A stretch of DNA of 64,000 nucleotides from assembly GCF_016679925.1 (NCBI RefSeq), contig NZ_JAEQBW010000013.1, positions 1-64,000 of the forward strand, given 5' to 3'. Position numbers and translations under genes: made by a program. This DNA comes from Marivirga aurantiaca. Its GTDB lineage: Bacteria > Bacteroidota > Bacteroidia > Cytophagales > Cyclobacteriaceae. How positions within the stretch are numbered: position 1 is the first letter of the stretch; every line of letters begins with the position of its first letter. A model generated the notes under the pieces. That model made no database searches. It was given only the letters and a program-made list of their open reading frames with translations, and was not told the DNA's origin. Shown here piece by piece: positions 1-8,957 of this stretch.

Positions 1-3
1 TAC

Positions 4-38
4 AAAAAAAAGCTCATTGAAACACATTTCAATGAGCT
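4..38 (-). terminator. Rho-independent terminator of the GH3 gene
   Basis: A perfect 12-bp inverted repeat (AGCTCATTGAAA at 11-22 and TTTCAATGAGCT at 27-38, loop CACA) is flanked on the left by seven A residues. Read on the minus strand this is a strong hairpin followed by a U run. It lies downstream of the minus-strand gene ending at 155, so it probably ends that operon. Confidence 0.85.
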
Positions 39-154
39 CTAGTCAAAATAAGTATATCTATCTTAATATCAGTTGTTTACAATCAGTTTTAAGGCATTTT
101 ACCAACTATTTTTGGCAATTAAATCATTTAAAAGTATACCACCACACCTGAATA

Positions 155-1687
155 CTAAGTGGCTGATTTCACAAAATCTTCAAATTCTGAGAAAGCCTCT
201 TCCTTCATCACTTTAGCTACTTTTACTTGTCCTCCTTTGTTTTTTTTATTGTCATTCCAACTAATAAACACATCTGCAGGTATAAGGGAAATCTTTATAC
301 CCTTTAGGGCTTTATTTCTGGCTACTTTGTAATTCTTATTATTCTCCTGTAGGTTTTTATCCAGGTAATTTTTCAATTCTTCCTGATTAATTAGAGTAAA
401 ATCGCCCTCCACTCCAAAATACCAATGATGTATATATTCATTGTTTTCCCTTACTGCTGCAACAGTAAATTCTTTAATGTTAATAGGGAAATTGTCATTG
501 ATATTGCTTACCGCATCATCCATTCTATTCACTGATAACTGTGAGCCTACCACGTTTAGGAAAAATTTTGTACGGCCTGTTATTTTAATCTCAGCACGCT
601 CTTTATCCGTAAAAACAATGGTGTCCCCAATCATATAGCGCCAAGCCCCGGCCACAGTGGATATTATTAAAATGTAATCTACATTTTCTTCTACATCAGC
701 AATAGTAATGGATTTTGCATCTGCTGCAATAGAGCCATCTTCATTCATGTTTTTCGCTTCGAATGGTATAAATTCAAAGAAAATTCCATTATCACAGATC
801 AACTGCATAGAGCTGGTTTCCGGCCTCACCTGAGTAGCCAAGTAACCTTCAGAGGCTAAATAGGTGTCAATATATTGTACTGGTTTGCCAAATAATTTAT
901 CAAAGCTTTTTTTATAGGGGTCAAGTGCTACCCCACCTGAAGTAAAAACGGCCAAATTAGGCCAAATATCATGAATGGTCTCCAACTTGTGGTACTCAAT
1001 CACTCGCTGCAACATCAGTTCAATCCAGGATGGAATACCGGATATACTACCTACATCCCAATTTTTAGCTTCTTCTGCTATTCTCTGCACCCTTTCATCC
1101 CAATCATCAATACTACTAATTTCAAGTCCTGGTTTATAAAATCTTTTGAACCAGTTGGGGATGTTGGCTGCACTAATCCCGCTAATTTCTCCCTCCAGGT
1201 GACCTCCCACCTGGTTCAGATTAGTACTTGAGCCCAGCATCAATATTTCTTTATCAAAAAATGTTTCCGGCAGATCCTTAAAATTTGGCAAACTCAGAAC
1301 CTGGTACATCCCGGCTTTTCTCACACTTTCCAGCATATCCTCGGTAACAGGAATGTGCTTACTGCTGCTAGTGGTGCCTGCACTTACGGCAAAATATTCG
1401 CAAACGCCCGGCCAGCAAATATCAGGTTTTCCCTCCAGTGTTTTGTTCCACCATTCTTTGGCTATTTTATCATAATCATGATAGGGTACTTCTTTGCTAA
1501 ATGCTTCAAATAAGTTTTCCTGATCCAAAAGCTGTCTGAAACCATAGTATTTCCCAAAGGCCGTATCTTTTGCAGAGTCAAGCAAATCTTCCAAAACCTC
1601 ATGTTGGGCTTTTTCAGGTGCCTCTTTATTTTGTAATTTACTACCTACAGCAATCGCTGATTTAATCAGATTACCAATTATTTCCAT
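155..1687 (-). CDS. GH3 auxin-responsive-promoter family acyl-adenylating enzyme
   Basis: This 510-residue protein belongs to the GH3 family (ANL adenylating superfamily), whose plant members join acyl acids to amino acids through an acyl-AMP intermediate. The three ATP/AMP-binding motifs are visible: SAGTTSSSK at about residues 102-110, YLASEG at about 276-281 and YMIGD at about 351-355. No signal peptide is seen, so it should be cytoplasmic. It lies 30 bases downstream of a HAD phosphatase gene on the same strand, and a terminator follows it. Bacterial GH3 proteins are common in Bacteroidota, but I know of no established substrate; the acyl acid and the acceptor here are unknown. Family assignment is firm and the exact reaction is not. 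Confidence 0.88.
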   Translation of the reverse strand: MEIIGNLIKSAIAVGSKLQNKEAPEKAQHEVLEDLLDSAKDTAFGKYYGFRQLLDQENLFEAFSKEVPYHDYDKIAKEWWNKTLEGKPDICWPGVCEYFAVSAGTTSSSKHIPVTEDMLESVRKAGMYQVLSLPNFKDLPETFFDKEILMLGSSTNLNQVGGHLEGEISGISAANIPNWFKRFYKPGLEISSIDDWDERVQRIAEEAKNWDVGSISGIPSWIELMLQRVIEYHKLETIHDIWPNLAVFTSGGVALDPYKKSFDKLFGKPVQYIDTYLASEGYLATQVRPETSSMQLICDNGIFFEFIPFEAKNMNEDGSIAADAKSITIADVEENVDYILIISTVAGAWRYMIGDTIVFTDKERAEIKITGRTKFFLNVVGSQLSVNRMDDAVSNINDNFPINIKEFTVAAVRENNEYIHHWYFGVEGDFTLINQEELKNYLDKNLQENNKNYKVARNKALKGIKISLIPADVFISWNDNKKNKGGQVKVAKVMKEEAFSEFEDFVKSAT

Positions 1688-1717
1688 TCAAAAATTGAGT
1701 TAATTAAAAAATGAGCT

Positions 1718-2536
1718 TCAGGAAAGGTTGAGGAAATATTTCTCAATCGCTTTTGCCACACCATCTTCTTTGGCCGAATCGGTAATTTCATTAGCCACTG
1801 CTTTTAATTCTTCTCTGGCGTTTTGCACTGCAATACCTTTTCCTACTACATTTAACAGCTCTATGTCATTAAAGTTGTCTCCGAAAGCTATAACATCATC
1901 AACTGAGAATTTATATTTATTTTTTAAGAGTAAAGCCAAAGCGGAAGCCTTAGATATTTGAAGTGGAGCAATCTCTAAATAAGTATCCTTGGAGCGATAA
2001 AGATGGAGAGGTTCCTTTTGGTCTTTCAGTTGCTTTACCAATGCATCTATCAGCTGAGGATCACCCATGCACATGATTTTATGTGCCCCTGTTTGAGTAG
2101 CATGCCAACGACTGATGATAGCTGAATTGGAGAGGATTTTGGCCTGAACCTGCGTGTTGTTTATTTCTCTTTCTGTCCATTCGTCAAGAGAGGGGGCATA
2201 CCAATGGTCTTCAAAATAAAAGCTGGCATGCAAGGAACTCTTTTCAGCCCAGGAAGCAATTTTTCTGGCAATAGGAAAAGGGATGGTAACAGAATCCAAT
2301 GTGCGGATAATATGCCCCTGATCTATCACATATCCTCCATTATAACATATTAATGGGTGCTTTTCTATCCCTAGTACTTGCTGTAAGTGCCGCATGGCAG
2401 CGGGCATTCTAGAAGAGGCTAAGATGACAGGAATATCATCATCAAGGGAGCGAATAGCAGAAATAGTCCTTTCTGAAAGTTTTCTGTTTGCATTTAATAA
2501 TGTACCATCTATATCAGTACAAATTGCTTTATACAT
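1718..2536 (-). CDS. Cof-type HAD-IIB family phosphatase
   Basis: A 272-residue cytosolic hydrolase of the haloacid dehalogenase superfamily, subfamily IIB (Cof/YidA type). HAD motif I is DIDGT at residues 8-12, where the first Asp is the expected nucleophile. The C-terminal motif GDNFND supplies the Mg-binding acidic residues. Length and the large cap between the motifs fit Cof-like sugar-phosphate or flavin/cofactor phosphatases, which are often promiscuous. It sits between the SEC-C protein gene (27 bases upstream) and the GH3 gene (30 bases downstream) on the same strand, so co-transcription is likely. The substrate cannot be read from the sequence. Confidence 0.88.
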   Translation of the reverse strand: MYKAICTDIDGTLLNANRKLSERTISAIRSLDDDIPVILASSRMPAAMRHLQQVLGIEKHPLICYNGGYVIDQGHIIRTLDSVTIPFPIARKIASWAEKSSLHASFYFEDHWYAPSLDEWTEREINNTQVQAKILSNSAIISRWHATQTGAHKIMCMGDPQLIDALVKQLKDQKEPLHLYRSKDTYLEIAPLQISKASALALLLKNKYKFSVDDVIAFGDNFNDIELLNVVGKGIAVQNAREELKAVANEITDSAKEDGVAKAIEKYFLNLS

Positions 2537-2563
2537 TCTAATAATATATCTGAATTGAAAAAT

Positions 2564-2851
2564 TTAAATATCATGGTAATGGCCATGTTCCTTAGACCAA
2601 ACTTTCCCAGGAGGGGCTTCACCAGGTGGTGGGGGTGTTAATGATTGGTTGGTATTGTTATTCCTTGAAGAAGGAGTATTATCAGAATTGTAAAAAATTG
2701 AGAATCCTGCAATTGCTAGTATGACAACAAATACAGAAATAAAAAGGATGTTCTTGTTACTGGTAATTTCACCACTACGCCCCATATGGCAATTCTTGTA
2801 TTTCTTACCACTTCCACAATGGCAGAGATCATTTCTTCCTATTTCTTTCAT
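2564..2851 (-). CDS. Small SEC-C zinc-motif membrane protein
   Basis: A 95-residue protein. It starts with a SEC-C metal-binding motif (C10-x-C12-x8-C-H, with the typical GRNDLCHCGSGKKYKNCH pattern), the module found at the C-terminus of SecA and in many small proteins. One hydrophobic segment (about residues 32-50) is probably membrane-spanning. A Pro-rich linker then leads to a tail ending in GHYHDI. The zinc motif would face the cytoplasm if the N-terminus is inside. It is the first gene of a probable three-gene operon with the HAD and GH3 genes. The role is unknown; SEC-C modules are generally thought to mediate protein or ribosome contacts. Confidence 0.75.
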   Translation of the reverse strand: MKEIGRNDLCHCGSGKKYKNCHMGRSGEITSNKNILFISVFVVILAIAGFSIFYNSDNTPSSRNNNTNQSLTPPPPGEAPPGKVWSKEHGHYHDI

Positions 2852-2925
2852 CCTCTTTTATTTTATATATCAATTTACGATTTTTATTATCTTTTCTGCA
2901 ATTTTTTAAGAATACGGAATACTCC

Positions 2926-3864
2926 TCAACGCCATTTAATAATTTGTAATTCATTTTCATCCCTGTTTTTCACATGCTCAGGAAGATTTCCCATAATTTC
3001 CTTTTGCAGTGACTCAATCAATCTTCTTTTTAGGAAATCCCTTTTCATCACCAGGCTCACTTCGCGAAATGGAGTGGGCATTTTAAAAGTATGTAATTTG
3101 CGTTTATCCAATTCCGACAGGTCTAAGGTGGCCAGTTCTGGCAGCAATGTAATACCTCCTTGTTTATCCACCATTCTTTTCAATGCTTCCAGAGAACCGC
3201 TTTGATAGTTTAACACATTGTCGAGATTTCTGTTTTGACAAATATTCAATACTTGTTCCCTAAAGCAATGCCCCTCATTAAGTAACCACAAATCAACTGA
3301 TTCCAAATCTTTGCCATTAATCACCTCACCTTCCTGAATGGAAGTCCTATGCGCATAAGCAAGAAATTTTTCATAGTAAATGGGGATTTCCCTGATAGAA
3401 GGATCATCTATTGGACCGACTACGATTCCTACATCTAAAGACTCATCTTTAACCTTCTGTAAGGTGGCTGCTGTCAATAATTCCTCCACCTGAATGTTTA
3501 CCTCGGGATAATTTTGCATAAAACTAGTAGCAAAAAGAGGAATTAGGTAAGGTGCAATAGTAGGAATAATACCTATTTTTAGATCCCCTGCAATTTCAGT
3601 TTTCTGATCTTCAATCAATTCCTCCATTTTCTTGGCCTCATTCACCACTCTCCGGGCTTGCTCTACCAATACAACACCTAATTCTGTTGGCACTACAGGA
3701 TGTCTGCTTCTATCGAAGATTTTTACTCCCAGGTTTTCTTCCAACTTATTAATTTGCATACTTAAGGTAGGCTGTGTAATAAAGCACTTGTCTGCTGCCT
3801 TACCAAAATGACGGTAAGTATCCAATGCTATTATATATTCCAATTGGGATATGGTTGCTTTCAT
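2926..3864 (-). CDS. oxyR: OxyR-like LysR-family peroxide sensor
   Basis: A 312-residue LysR-type regulator with an N-terminal winged helix-turn-helix (about residues 1-60) and a LysR substrate-binding domain (about 90-295). It has the OxyR signature: Cys200 in GHCFREQ and Cys209 in LNIC, matching E. coli OxyR Cys199 and Cys208, which form the redox-sensing disulfide. This makes it a true peroxide-sensing OxyR candidate and not a metabolic LysR protein. It is transcribed away from the ferric-iron import operon, with about 240 bases between the two starts, so it may control iron uptake as well as antioxidant genes. The start agrees with a promoter match upstream. Confidence 0.88.
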   Translation of the reverse strand: MKATISQLEYIIALDTYRHFGKAADKCFITQPTLSMQINKLEENLGVKIFDRSRHPVVPTELGVVLVEQARRVVNEAKKMEELIEDQKTEIAGDLKIGIIPTIAPYLIPLFATSFMQNYPEVNIQVEELLTAATLQKVKDESLDVGIVVGPIDDPSIREIPIYYEKFLAYAHRTSIQEGEVINGKDLESVDLWLLNEGHCFREQVLNICQNRNLDNVLNYQSGSLEALKRMVDKQGGITLLPELATLDLSELDKRKLHTFKMPTPFREVSLVMKRDFLKRRLIESLQKEIMGNLPEHVKNRDENELQIIKWR

Positions 3865-3887
3865 AATTCAGCTGTAATATGGGAAAT

Positions 3888-3923
3888 CAAAGTTAAAATA
3901 ATACGCATCATTTACTCCGCAAA
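3888..3923 (-). promoter_or_regulatory. Candidate oxyR promoter (Bacteroidota type)
   Basis: On the minus strand TAACTTTG (3888-3895) matches the Bacteroidota -7 consensus TAnnTTTG. TTTG (3920-3923) lies 24 bases upstream as a possible -33 element, slightly longer than the usual spacing. The position, 24 bases ahead of the oxyR start, is appropriate. Seen by eye only. Confidence 0.45.
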
Positions 3924-4062
3924 TCTTCCTAAAAGCTTTGAAATACTTTCTTTAGTTTCACTTATTTCTCACAAACGCAATTTATCTATTCTTATCATGA
4001 AAAATGACGGAGGAGGGATTAAAATAAAGCAATATCTTATTTAGAATTAATCCAATTATTTA

Positions 4063-4070
4063 TAGATTTG
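4063..4070 (+). promoter_or_regulatory. Candidate -7 element for the iron-import operon
   Basis: TAGATTTG matches TAnnTTTG and lies 36 bases before the ATG at 4107. No convincing -33 partner was found. If real, the transcript starts after the in-frame TTG at 4068, which supports the ATG at 4107 as the translation start. Confidence 0.4.
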
Positions 4071-4106
4071 CAGAAGTTTAACTTAAGATTAATTAAAAAT
4101 AGTGAA

Positions 4107-5129
4107 ATGAAAAATATAATCATTATTGCACTTACGCTCTTAAGTGTATGGGCGTGTTCAGGAAAAAAAGAATCACAAAAAGAGGTAAATGTTTATACTC
4201 ATCGACATTATGAGGCGGATCAACAACTGTTTGCTGATTTTGAAGAGAAAACAGGCATAAAGGTTAATGTAGTAAGTGCCAATGCTGATGAATTAATTCA
4301 AAAAATGACTTTAGAGGGAGAAAACTCCCCTGCTGATGTGTTAATAACTGTTGATGCCGGCAGGTTACACAGAGCCAAATCCGCTAATTTATTGCAGCCA
4401 ATTCAATCTGAAGAATTAGAGAAAATCGTTCCTTCAAATCTGAGAGATGTAGACAACCAATGGTTCGGTTTAACCTATAGAGGAAGGGCAATTGTTTATA
4501 ATCCGGAAACAATCAGCGCGGATCAAATTTCTACCTATGAGGCTCTGGGAGATGAGGCCATTAAAGGAAGATTATTAATCCGTTCTTCCTCAAACATTTA
4601 TAACCAATCACTCCTTGCCTCCATTGTGGCGCATAAAGGGGAGGAAGAGGCTACTGAATGGGCAAAAGCAGTGGTGGAGAATTTGGCCAGAAATCCAAAA
4701 GGAGGAGATCGTGATCAAATAAAGGCTATTGTTGCCGGTGAAGGTGATGTGGCTGTTTCCAACACTTATTATTTAGGGAAAATGTTAAATTCTTCCAACG
4801 CAGAGGAGGTAGAAATAGCCAATGCCGTAAAAATACTTTTCCCTAACCAGGATGGCAGGGGAACCCACATCAATGTAAGTGGAGCTGGAGTAGCTAAATA
4901 TGCCCCCAACAAGGAAAACGCTGTGAAATTCATCGAGTTTTTAGTGTCAGAAGAAGCGCAGAAAGTTTTTGCAGGTGTTAATTATGAATACCCTGTAAAT
5001 GAAAAAGTTGAATGGGCGGAAACTTTGAAAAGTTGGGGAGAATTTAAAGCTGATAGCCTGAACCTCTCTTTGTTGGGTGAAAACAATGAAATAGCCGTGA
5101 AAATTTTTGACAGGGCTGGCTGGAAATAA
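4107..5129 (+). CDS. Ferric-iron ABC transporter substrate-binding lipoprotein
   Basis: The periplasmic iron-binding component (FutA/FbpA-like, extracellular solute-binding family 1), about 340 residues. The reading frame is open from a TTG at 4068, but the ATG at 4107 gives a proper signal sequence with a lipobox-like end (SVWAC, Cys17), so this start is preferred. The family's metal ligands are suggested by the YTHRHY segment near the mature N-terminus and the paired Tyr in SNTYYLGKM, like the tyrosines that hold Fe(III) in FutA/FbpA. It is followed after 3 bases by the permease gene and then by the ATPase. The oxyR-like gene is divergent and a Fur-family gene closes the locus, both consistent with iron. 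Confidence 0.88.
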   Translation: MKNIIIIALTLLSVWACSGKKESQKEVNVYTHRHYEADQQLFADFEEKTGIKVNVVSANADELIQKMTLEGENSPADVLITVDAGRLHRAKSANLLQPIQSEELEKIVPSNLRDVDNQWFGLTYRGRAIVYNPETISADQISTYEALGDEAIKGRLLIRSSSNIYNQSLLASIVAHKGEEEATEWAKAVVENLARNPKGGDRDQIKAIVAGEGDVAVSNTYYLGKMLNSSNAEEVEIANAVKILFPNQDGRGTHINVSGAGVAKYAPNKENAVKFIEFLVSEEAQKVFAGVNYEYPVNEKVEWAETLKSWGEFKADSLNLSLLGENNEIAVKIFDRAGWK

Positions 5130-5132
5130 AGC

Positions 5133-6800
5133 GTGCAGAAGGAGAAATTATTAAAATTATTTAAAAAGTATGCCAATGGGTGGTCTATAGCATTAATTAT
5201 GCTTGTACTACTCATTGGCCTGCCTATTTACACCCTCCTGTTTAAATTTTTTGATGGTGGCTCCAGCGAAGTATGGAACCATTTATTGGAAACCGTTCTC
5301 AGCGATTACATTCTCAATTCCATTGGGCTGGTAATAGTAGTCAGCATTCTCACCCTTTTGACAGGCATATCCACAGCATGGATTGTAAGTACATGTGAAA
5401 TACCTTTCCGTAAACATTTTGAATGGATTCTTATTCTGCCACTGGCCATTCCTACTTATATAGCAGCTTACACTTATGCCGGTATTTTTGACTATGCCGG
5501 CCCAATTCAAAGTTTTTTCAGAAATATTGGATGGATAGAAATCGCCTATATTGATATTATGAATTTCTGGGGAGTTGCTGTTGTGATGTCTTTGGTGCTT
5601 TTTCCTTATGTCTACGTAGTTGCCCGTTCTTCTTTTATGAACCAATCCTCCACATTATTGGAAGCATCAAGAATATTGGGAAGTTCTTCCTGGCGAACTT
5701 TCTTTAAAATAGCACTACCCATCAGCAGACCTGCCATCATTGGAGGGGTTTCACTGGTGGTCATGGAAGTACTCAATGATTATGGAGCTGTAAAGTATTA
5801 TGGAGTAAGCACATTTACCACTGGTATTTTCCGCGCATGGTTTTCATTAGGTGATCCCAATGCCGCTATCAACCTTTCAGGTTTACTAATGCTCTTTATT
5901 CTTCTTCTTTTAAGTTTAGAAAGGTGGCAAAGGGGCAAAACTAAATTTGATGAAGGCGCCAAGATAGGAAGAAAGCTCAAGAGGTATCAATTGAAAAGCT
6001 GGAAAAAAGCCTTAGCATGGACTGTGTGCTTTATACCTCTTTTCCTGGGCTTTATTGCACCTGTATTTCAACTAATCATATGGTCTGTTCAAACAATTCA
6101 GTCTGTTTTTAATACTGATTTTTTCCTGATGATGCTCCATAGTTTTGGCCTGGCACTTTTAGCAGCCGCCCTCTGTGTTCTTTTTTCTGTTATTATACTT
6201 TATGCAGTAAAAATTCACCAGAACAAAACCTTTAACATCCTGGCGAAAATTGCTTCTTTGGGGTATTCTATTCCCGGAGCTGTAATAGCAATAGGTATTA
6301 TGATCCCTCTTTTAGGACTCGATAAACAATTAATTCAAATATGGAAGAACCATTTTGATAGCAATATTGGTTTGATTTTTAGTAGTACATTATTTGCCCT
6401 TACCTTTGCTTATATAGTGCGATTTCTTACTGTATCATTAAATCCCATTGAAGCCGCATTTAAAAAAACTGGGACAGGAATAGATGAAGCAGCCCATTCG
6501 TTGGGAGCCGGAAGTATGAAAACATTGTGGAGAATAAATATCCCCTTAATCAGAAGTGCTTTATTCTCAGGAGGAATTTTAGTATTTGTGGATATATTAA
6601 AAGAATTACCCCTCACATTAATTTTGAGGCCTTTTAATTTCCATACCTTAGCTACCAAAGCTTATGAACTGGCCAGTGATGAGATGGTGGCCGAATCTGC
6701 CACTCCTTCATTGATAATTATTCTAATTGGAATAGTTCCTATAATTATTTTAAACAGGTTAATGAAAAGTCCTCAAGAGAATGGAAGTATTATCGATTAA
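5133..6800 (+). CDS. Ferric-iron ABC transporter permease (fused double domain)
   Basis: A 555-residue inner-membrane protein with about twelve hydrophobic segments in two halves, as in FbpB/FutB. Each half has the EAA loop that contacts the ATPase: EASRILGSSSWRT from about residue 178 and EAAHSLGAGSMKT from about residue 452. The start is a GTG only 3 bases after the stop of the binding-protein gene, and no better start is apparent. Its 3' end overlaps the ATPase gene by 20 bases, indicating translational coupling. Together the three genes encode a complete Fe(III) importer. Confidence 0.9.
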   Translation: MQKEKLLKLFKKYANGWSIALIMLVLLIGLPIYTLLFKFFDGGSSEVWNHLLETVLSDYILNSIGLVIVVSILTLLTGISTAWIVSTCEIPFRKHFEWILILPLAIPTYIAAYTYAGIFDYAGPIQSFFRNIGWIEIAYIDIMNFWGVAVVMSLVLFPYVYVVARSSFMNQSSTLLEASRILGSSSWRTFFKIALPISRPAIIGGVSLVVMEVLNDYGAVKYYGVSTFTTGIFRAWFSLGDPNAAINLSGLLMLFILLLLSLERWQRGKTKFDEGAKIGRKLKRYQLKSWKKALAWTVCFIPLFLGFIAPVFQLIIWSVQTIQSVFNTDFFLMMLHSFGLALLAAALCVLFSVIILYAVKIHQNKTFNILAKIASLGYSIPGAVIAIGIMIPLLGLDKQLIQIWKNHFDSNIGLIFSSTLFALTFAYIVRFLTVSLNPIEAAFKKTGTGIDEAAHSLGAGSMKTLWRINIPLIRSALFSGGILVFVDILKELPLTLILRPFNFHTLATKAYELASDEMVAESATPSLIIILIGIVPIIILNRLMKSPQENGSIID

Positions 6801-7848
6801 ACACCTGAGCAAAAAATTTGGCAAAAAGCTTAAATATGCCGTGAATAATGCGGATTTGACCGTTGAAAGAGGCGAACTTCTGGCATTGGTAGGGGAAAGT
6901 GGTAGTGGAAAAACCACCCTTTTACGATTAGTTGCAGGATTTGAAGAGGCCGATAAAGGAATTATCTCCATCAATGGAATCACAGTGGTGAAAGATAATT
7001 TCAGTATGAAACCGGAGAAAAGGAAAATTGGAATGGTCTTCCAGGATTATGCCCTTTTCCCGCATTTAACTGTGGCAGAGAACATTGAGTTCGGGCTTAA
7101 CAAAGATTGTTGTGATGACAAAAAAGCACGCGTTAAGGAAATACTGGAAATGGTTGGGCTTAGTGGGTTTGAAAATAAATATCCCCACATTTTATCAGGT
7201 GGTCAACAGCAAAGAGTAGCACTGGCTCGCGCACTGGCCCCCAAACCGGGAGTGATTTTATTGGATGAACCCTTTAGCAACCTGGATGCAGTACTAAAAG
7301 ACCAGGTAAGGGAAGAGGTAAGAAACATTATCAAAAAAGCCGGGGCAACAGCTCTTTTTGTTACGCACGACATGCGTGATGCTTTATCCTCTGCTGATAG
7401 GATCGCCATTTTAAAAGATGGAAAAATACAGCAAGTGGGCACACCAAGAGAACTTTATGACAAACCAGTCAATTTATATGTAGCTAATTTTTTTGGTAAA
7501 ATAAATGCAATGAATGCCATTGCTAATAAAGGTGTGTATCAATTAAAGTCAGGGGAAATTAAAGGTGTGAACTCTTCGGAAAATGGCCAACTGCTAATTG
7601 CCATCAGACCTGAAAATGTAGAAATACTTACCCACAAAGAAGAAAATTCGTTAGAAGCCAAAGTATTGCTTGCTCAATATTTTGGTGATCACCAGCAAGT
7701 GCATGCAGATATTGGAACAGAAAGTCATATAGTTATTCATGCGCATGAAAAGATATTATTTCAGAAAGGAGATATTATATATTTAAGGTTCAATCCGGAA
7801 AAAATACATGTTTTAGATACATGTTGGTATCCAGGATTAGCAAAATAA
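6781..7848 (+). CDS. Ferric-iron ABC transporter ATP-binding protein
   Basis: A 355-residue ABC ATPase of the FbpC/FutC/PotA group. Visible elements are Walker A GESGSGKTT (38-46), the Q-loop VFQDYALFP, the signature LSGGQQQR (about 138-145), Walker B VILLDEPF (about 158-165) and the switch His in FVTHDMRDAL. The C-terminal extension after about residue 240 fits the TOBE-like regulatory domain of this group; in FbpC a similar domain can bind metal. The gene starts inside the permease gene (20-base overlap). It provides energy for the importer encoded just upstream. Confidence 0.9.
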   Translation: MEVLSIKHLSKKFGKKLKYAVNNADLTVERGELLALVGESGSGKTTLLRLVAGFEEADKGIISINGITVVKDNFSMKPEKRKIGMVFQDYALFPHLTVAENIEFGLNKDCCDDKKARVKEILEMVGLSGFENKYPHILSGGQQQRVALARALAPKPGVILLDEPFSNLDAVLKDQVREEVRNIIKKAGATALFVTHDMRDALSSADRIAILKDGKIQQVGTPRELYDKPVNLYVANFFGKINAMNAIANKGVYQLKSGEIKGVNSSENGQLLIAIRPENVEILTHKEENSLEAKVLLAQYFGDHQQVHADIGTESHIVIHAHEKILFQKGDIIYLRFNPEKIHVLDTCWYPGLAK

Positions 7849-7899
7849 GTTAGATTTTATTTAACTTGTCAATATTAACCTTTAAACTCAAAAATTGGA

Positions 7900-8388
7900 A
7901 TGTCGGAACCAGTAAAGAAAGAAGTACTTATAAGGGCGAGGAAAATACTGGATGAGTATCTCAACGATCAGAACCTAAGAAAAACCTCCGAGCGTTATGC
8001 TGTACTTGACGAACTGTATAAGCTCCCTCAAGATGAGCATATCGATGTGGAATCTTTATTTCTGAAAATGAGAAACAAGGAATACACCATTTCCCGAGCC
8101 ACAGTTTATAATTCCATTGATCTGTTAGTTGAATGTGGACTAGTGGTAAAACACAATTTCAAAGACAAAAATGCCCTTTACGAACCCGCTCTTACCTATG
8201 AGCATCATGACCATCTGGTTTGTAATGACTGCCTGAAAATCAAGGAATTCCTCGATCCTGACATTGAGAATATTAAGGAGAGAGTTGGCCTCTCATTGGG
8301 TTCCAAAATTAAATTGCACTCTTTGGTATTTTATGGGGATTGCACCATTCCCAATTGTGAGAATCTTCAGAGAAAGCAAGCGGTTTAA
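7900..8388 (+). CDS. Fur-family metal/peroxide-responsive repressor
   Basis: A 162-residue Fur-family regulator. The N-terminal winged helix (about residues 20-90) contains the typical SRATVYNSIDLLVECGLV segment. The dimerisation domain shows YEHHDHLVCNDC (metal-binding His residues plus a CxxC pair) and a C-terminal CTIPNC, giving two Cys pairs as in structural-zinc Fur/PerR proteins. It starts 51 bases after the iron ABC ATPase gene on the same strand and may be part of that operon, with likely feedback on it. Whether it senses iron (Fur) or peroxide (PerR) cannot be told from sequence alone. Confidence 0.87.
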   Translation: MSEPVKKEVLIRARKILDEYLNDQNLRKTSERYAVLDELYKLPQDEHIDVESLFLKMRNKEYTISRATVYNSIDLLVECGLVVKHNFKDKNALYEPALTYEHHDHLVCNDCLKIKEFLDPDIENIKERVGLSLGSKIKLHSLVFYGDCTIPNCENLQRKQAV

Positions 8389-8600
8389 CAAATCTTACTT
8401 TGCTACTTGTCCTAAAAGGCTATGTTGCTCCATATTCGTTTAAGCATATATTTAAGTTTCAATTATTTGTTTTGAAGAACATTCATTCTTTTTTTAAAGA
8501 TAAAATGATAGATAAAAATTAATAACTTTTTTCTGTTACTTTTTTCCTCGTAGAAGCTCATTTTACGCAACAATTCCTTCCCAATACCGATTAATAAGGT

Positions 8601-8957
8601 ATGACAATGCAACTACAGGAAACCATACAACACCTCAACAGGATTGTAGAAAATATTGCTGAAATCAACGCACAAGTAAGCGGTATGACCTACGAAGACT
8701 TTAATAGCAATGAACCCGTAAGGGAGGTTGTATTTATGCACCTACAGGAAATGGGGCAAGCAGCAAGGGAATTATCAGAAAATCAAAAATTACCTCCTGA
8801 TATTAATATAGAACCTCTTGTGGCATTTAGAAATGCCAGGTACAATCAGGAAGCAGAATTCGGCCACCAACAGGTATTTAATATGTTACCTGATTTAGAA
8901 ATAATTGGAGAGCAAATAGAACAGTCAGATTTATATCAAAATAACTTAAGAACATGA
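8601..8957 (+). CDS. HepT-like (DUF86) protein with degenerate RNase motif
   Basis: A 118-residue, probably all-helical protein whose spacing matches the HepT/DUF86 family: an N-terminal helix, then GMTYEDF, then HLQEMGQAARELSE (family IGEAAKxLSE) and AFRNARYNQ. In HepT toxins the last segment carries the RNase motif Rx4HxY (RNxxxHxY). Here the Arg is kept but the His is Asn and the Tyr is Glu, so RNase activity is unlikely. No MNT-type nucleotidyltransferase (the usual MntA antitoxin) is adjacent. Its stop overlaps the start of the ribosome hibernation factor gene by 4 bases (ATGA), so the two are probably translated together. The assignment rests on pattern similarity by eye. Confidence 0.6.
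   Translation: MTMQLQETIQHLNRIVENIAEINAQVSGMTYEDFNSNEPVREVVFMHLQEMGQAARELSENQKLPPDINIEPLVAFRNARYNQEAEFGHQQVFNMLPDLEIIGEQIEQSDLYQNNLRT

Noticed and set aside
2786-3205. 139-residue plus-strand frame over the oxyR and SEC-C genes
   Set aside because: Antisense shadow of two well-supported genes.
5283-5645. 120-residue minus-strand frame within the iron permease gene
   Set aside because: Antisense to a strongly conserved permease. No independent evidence.
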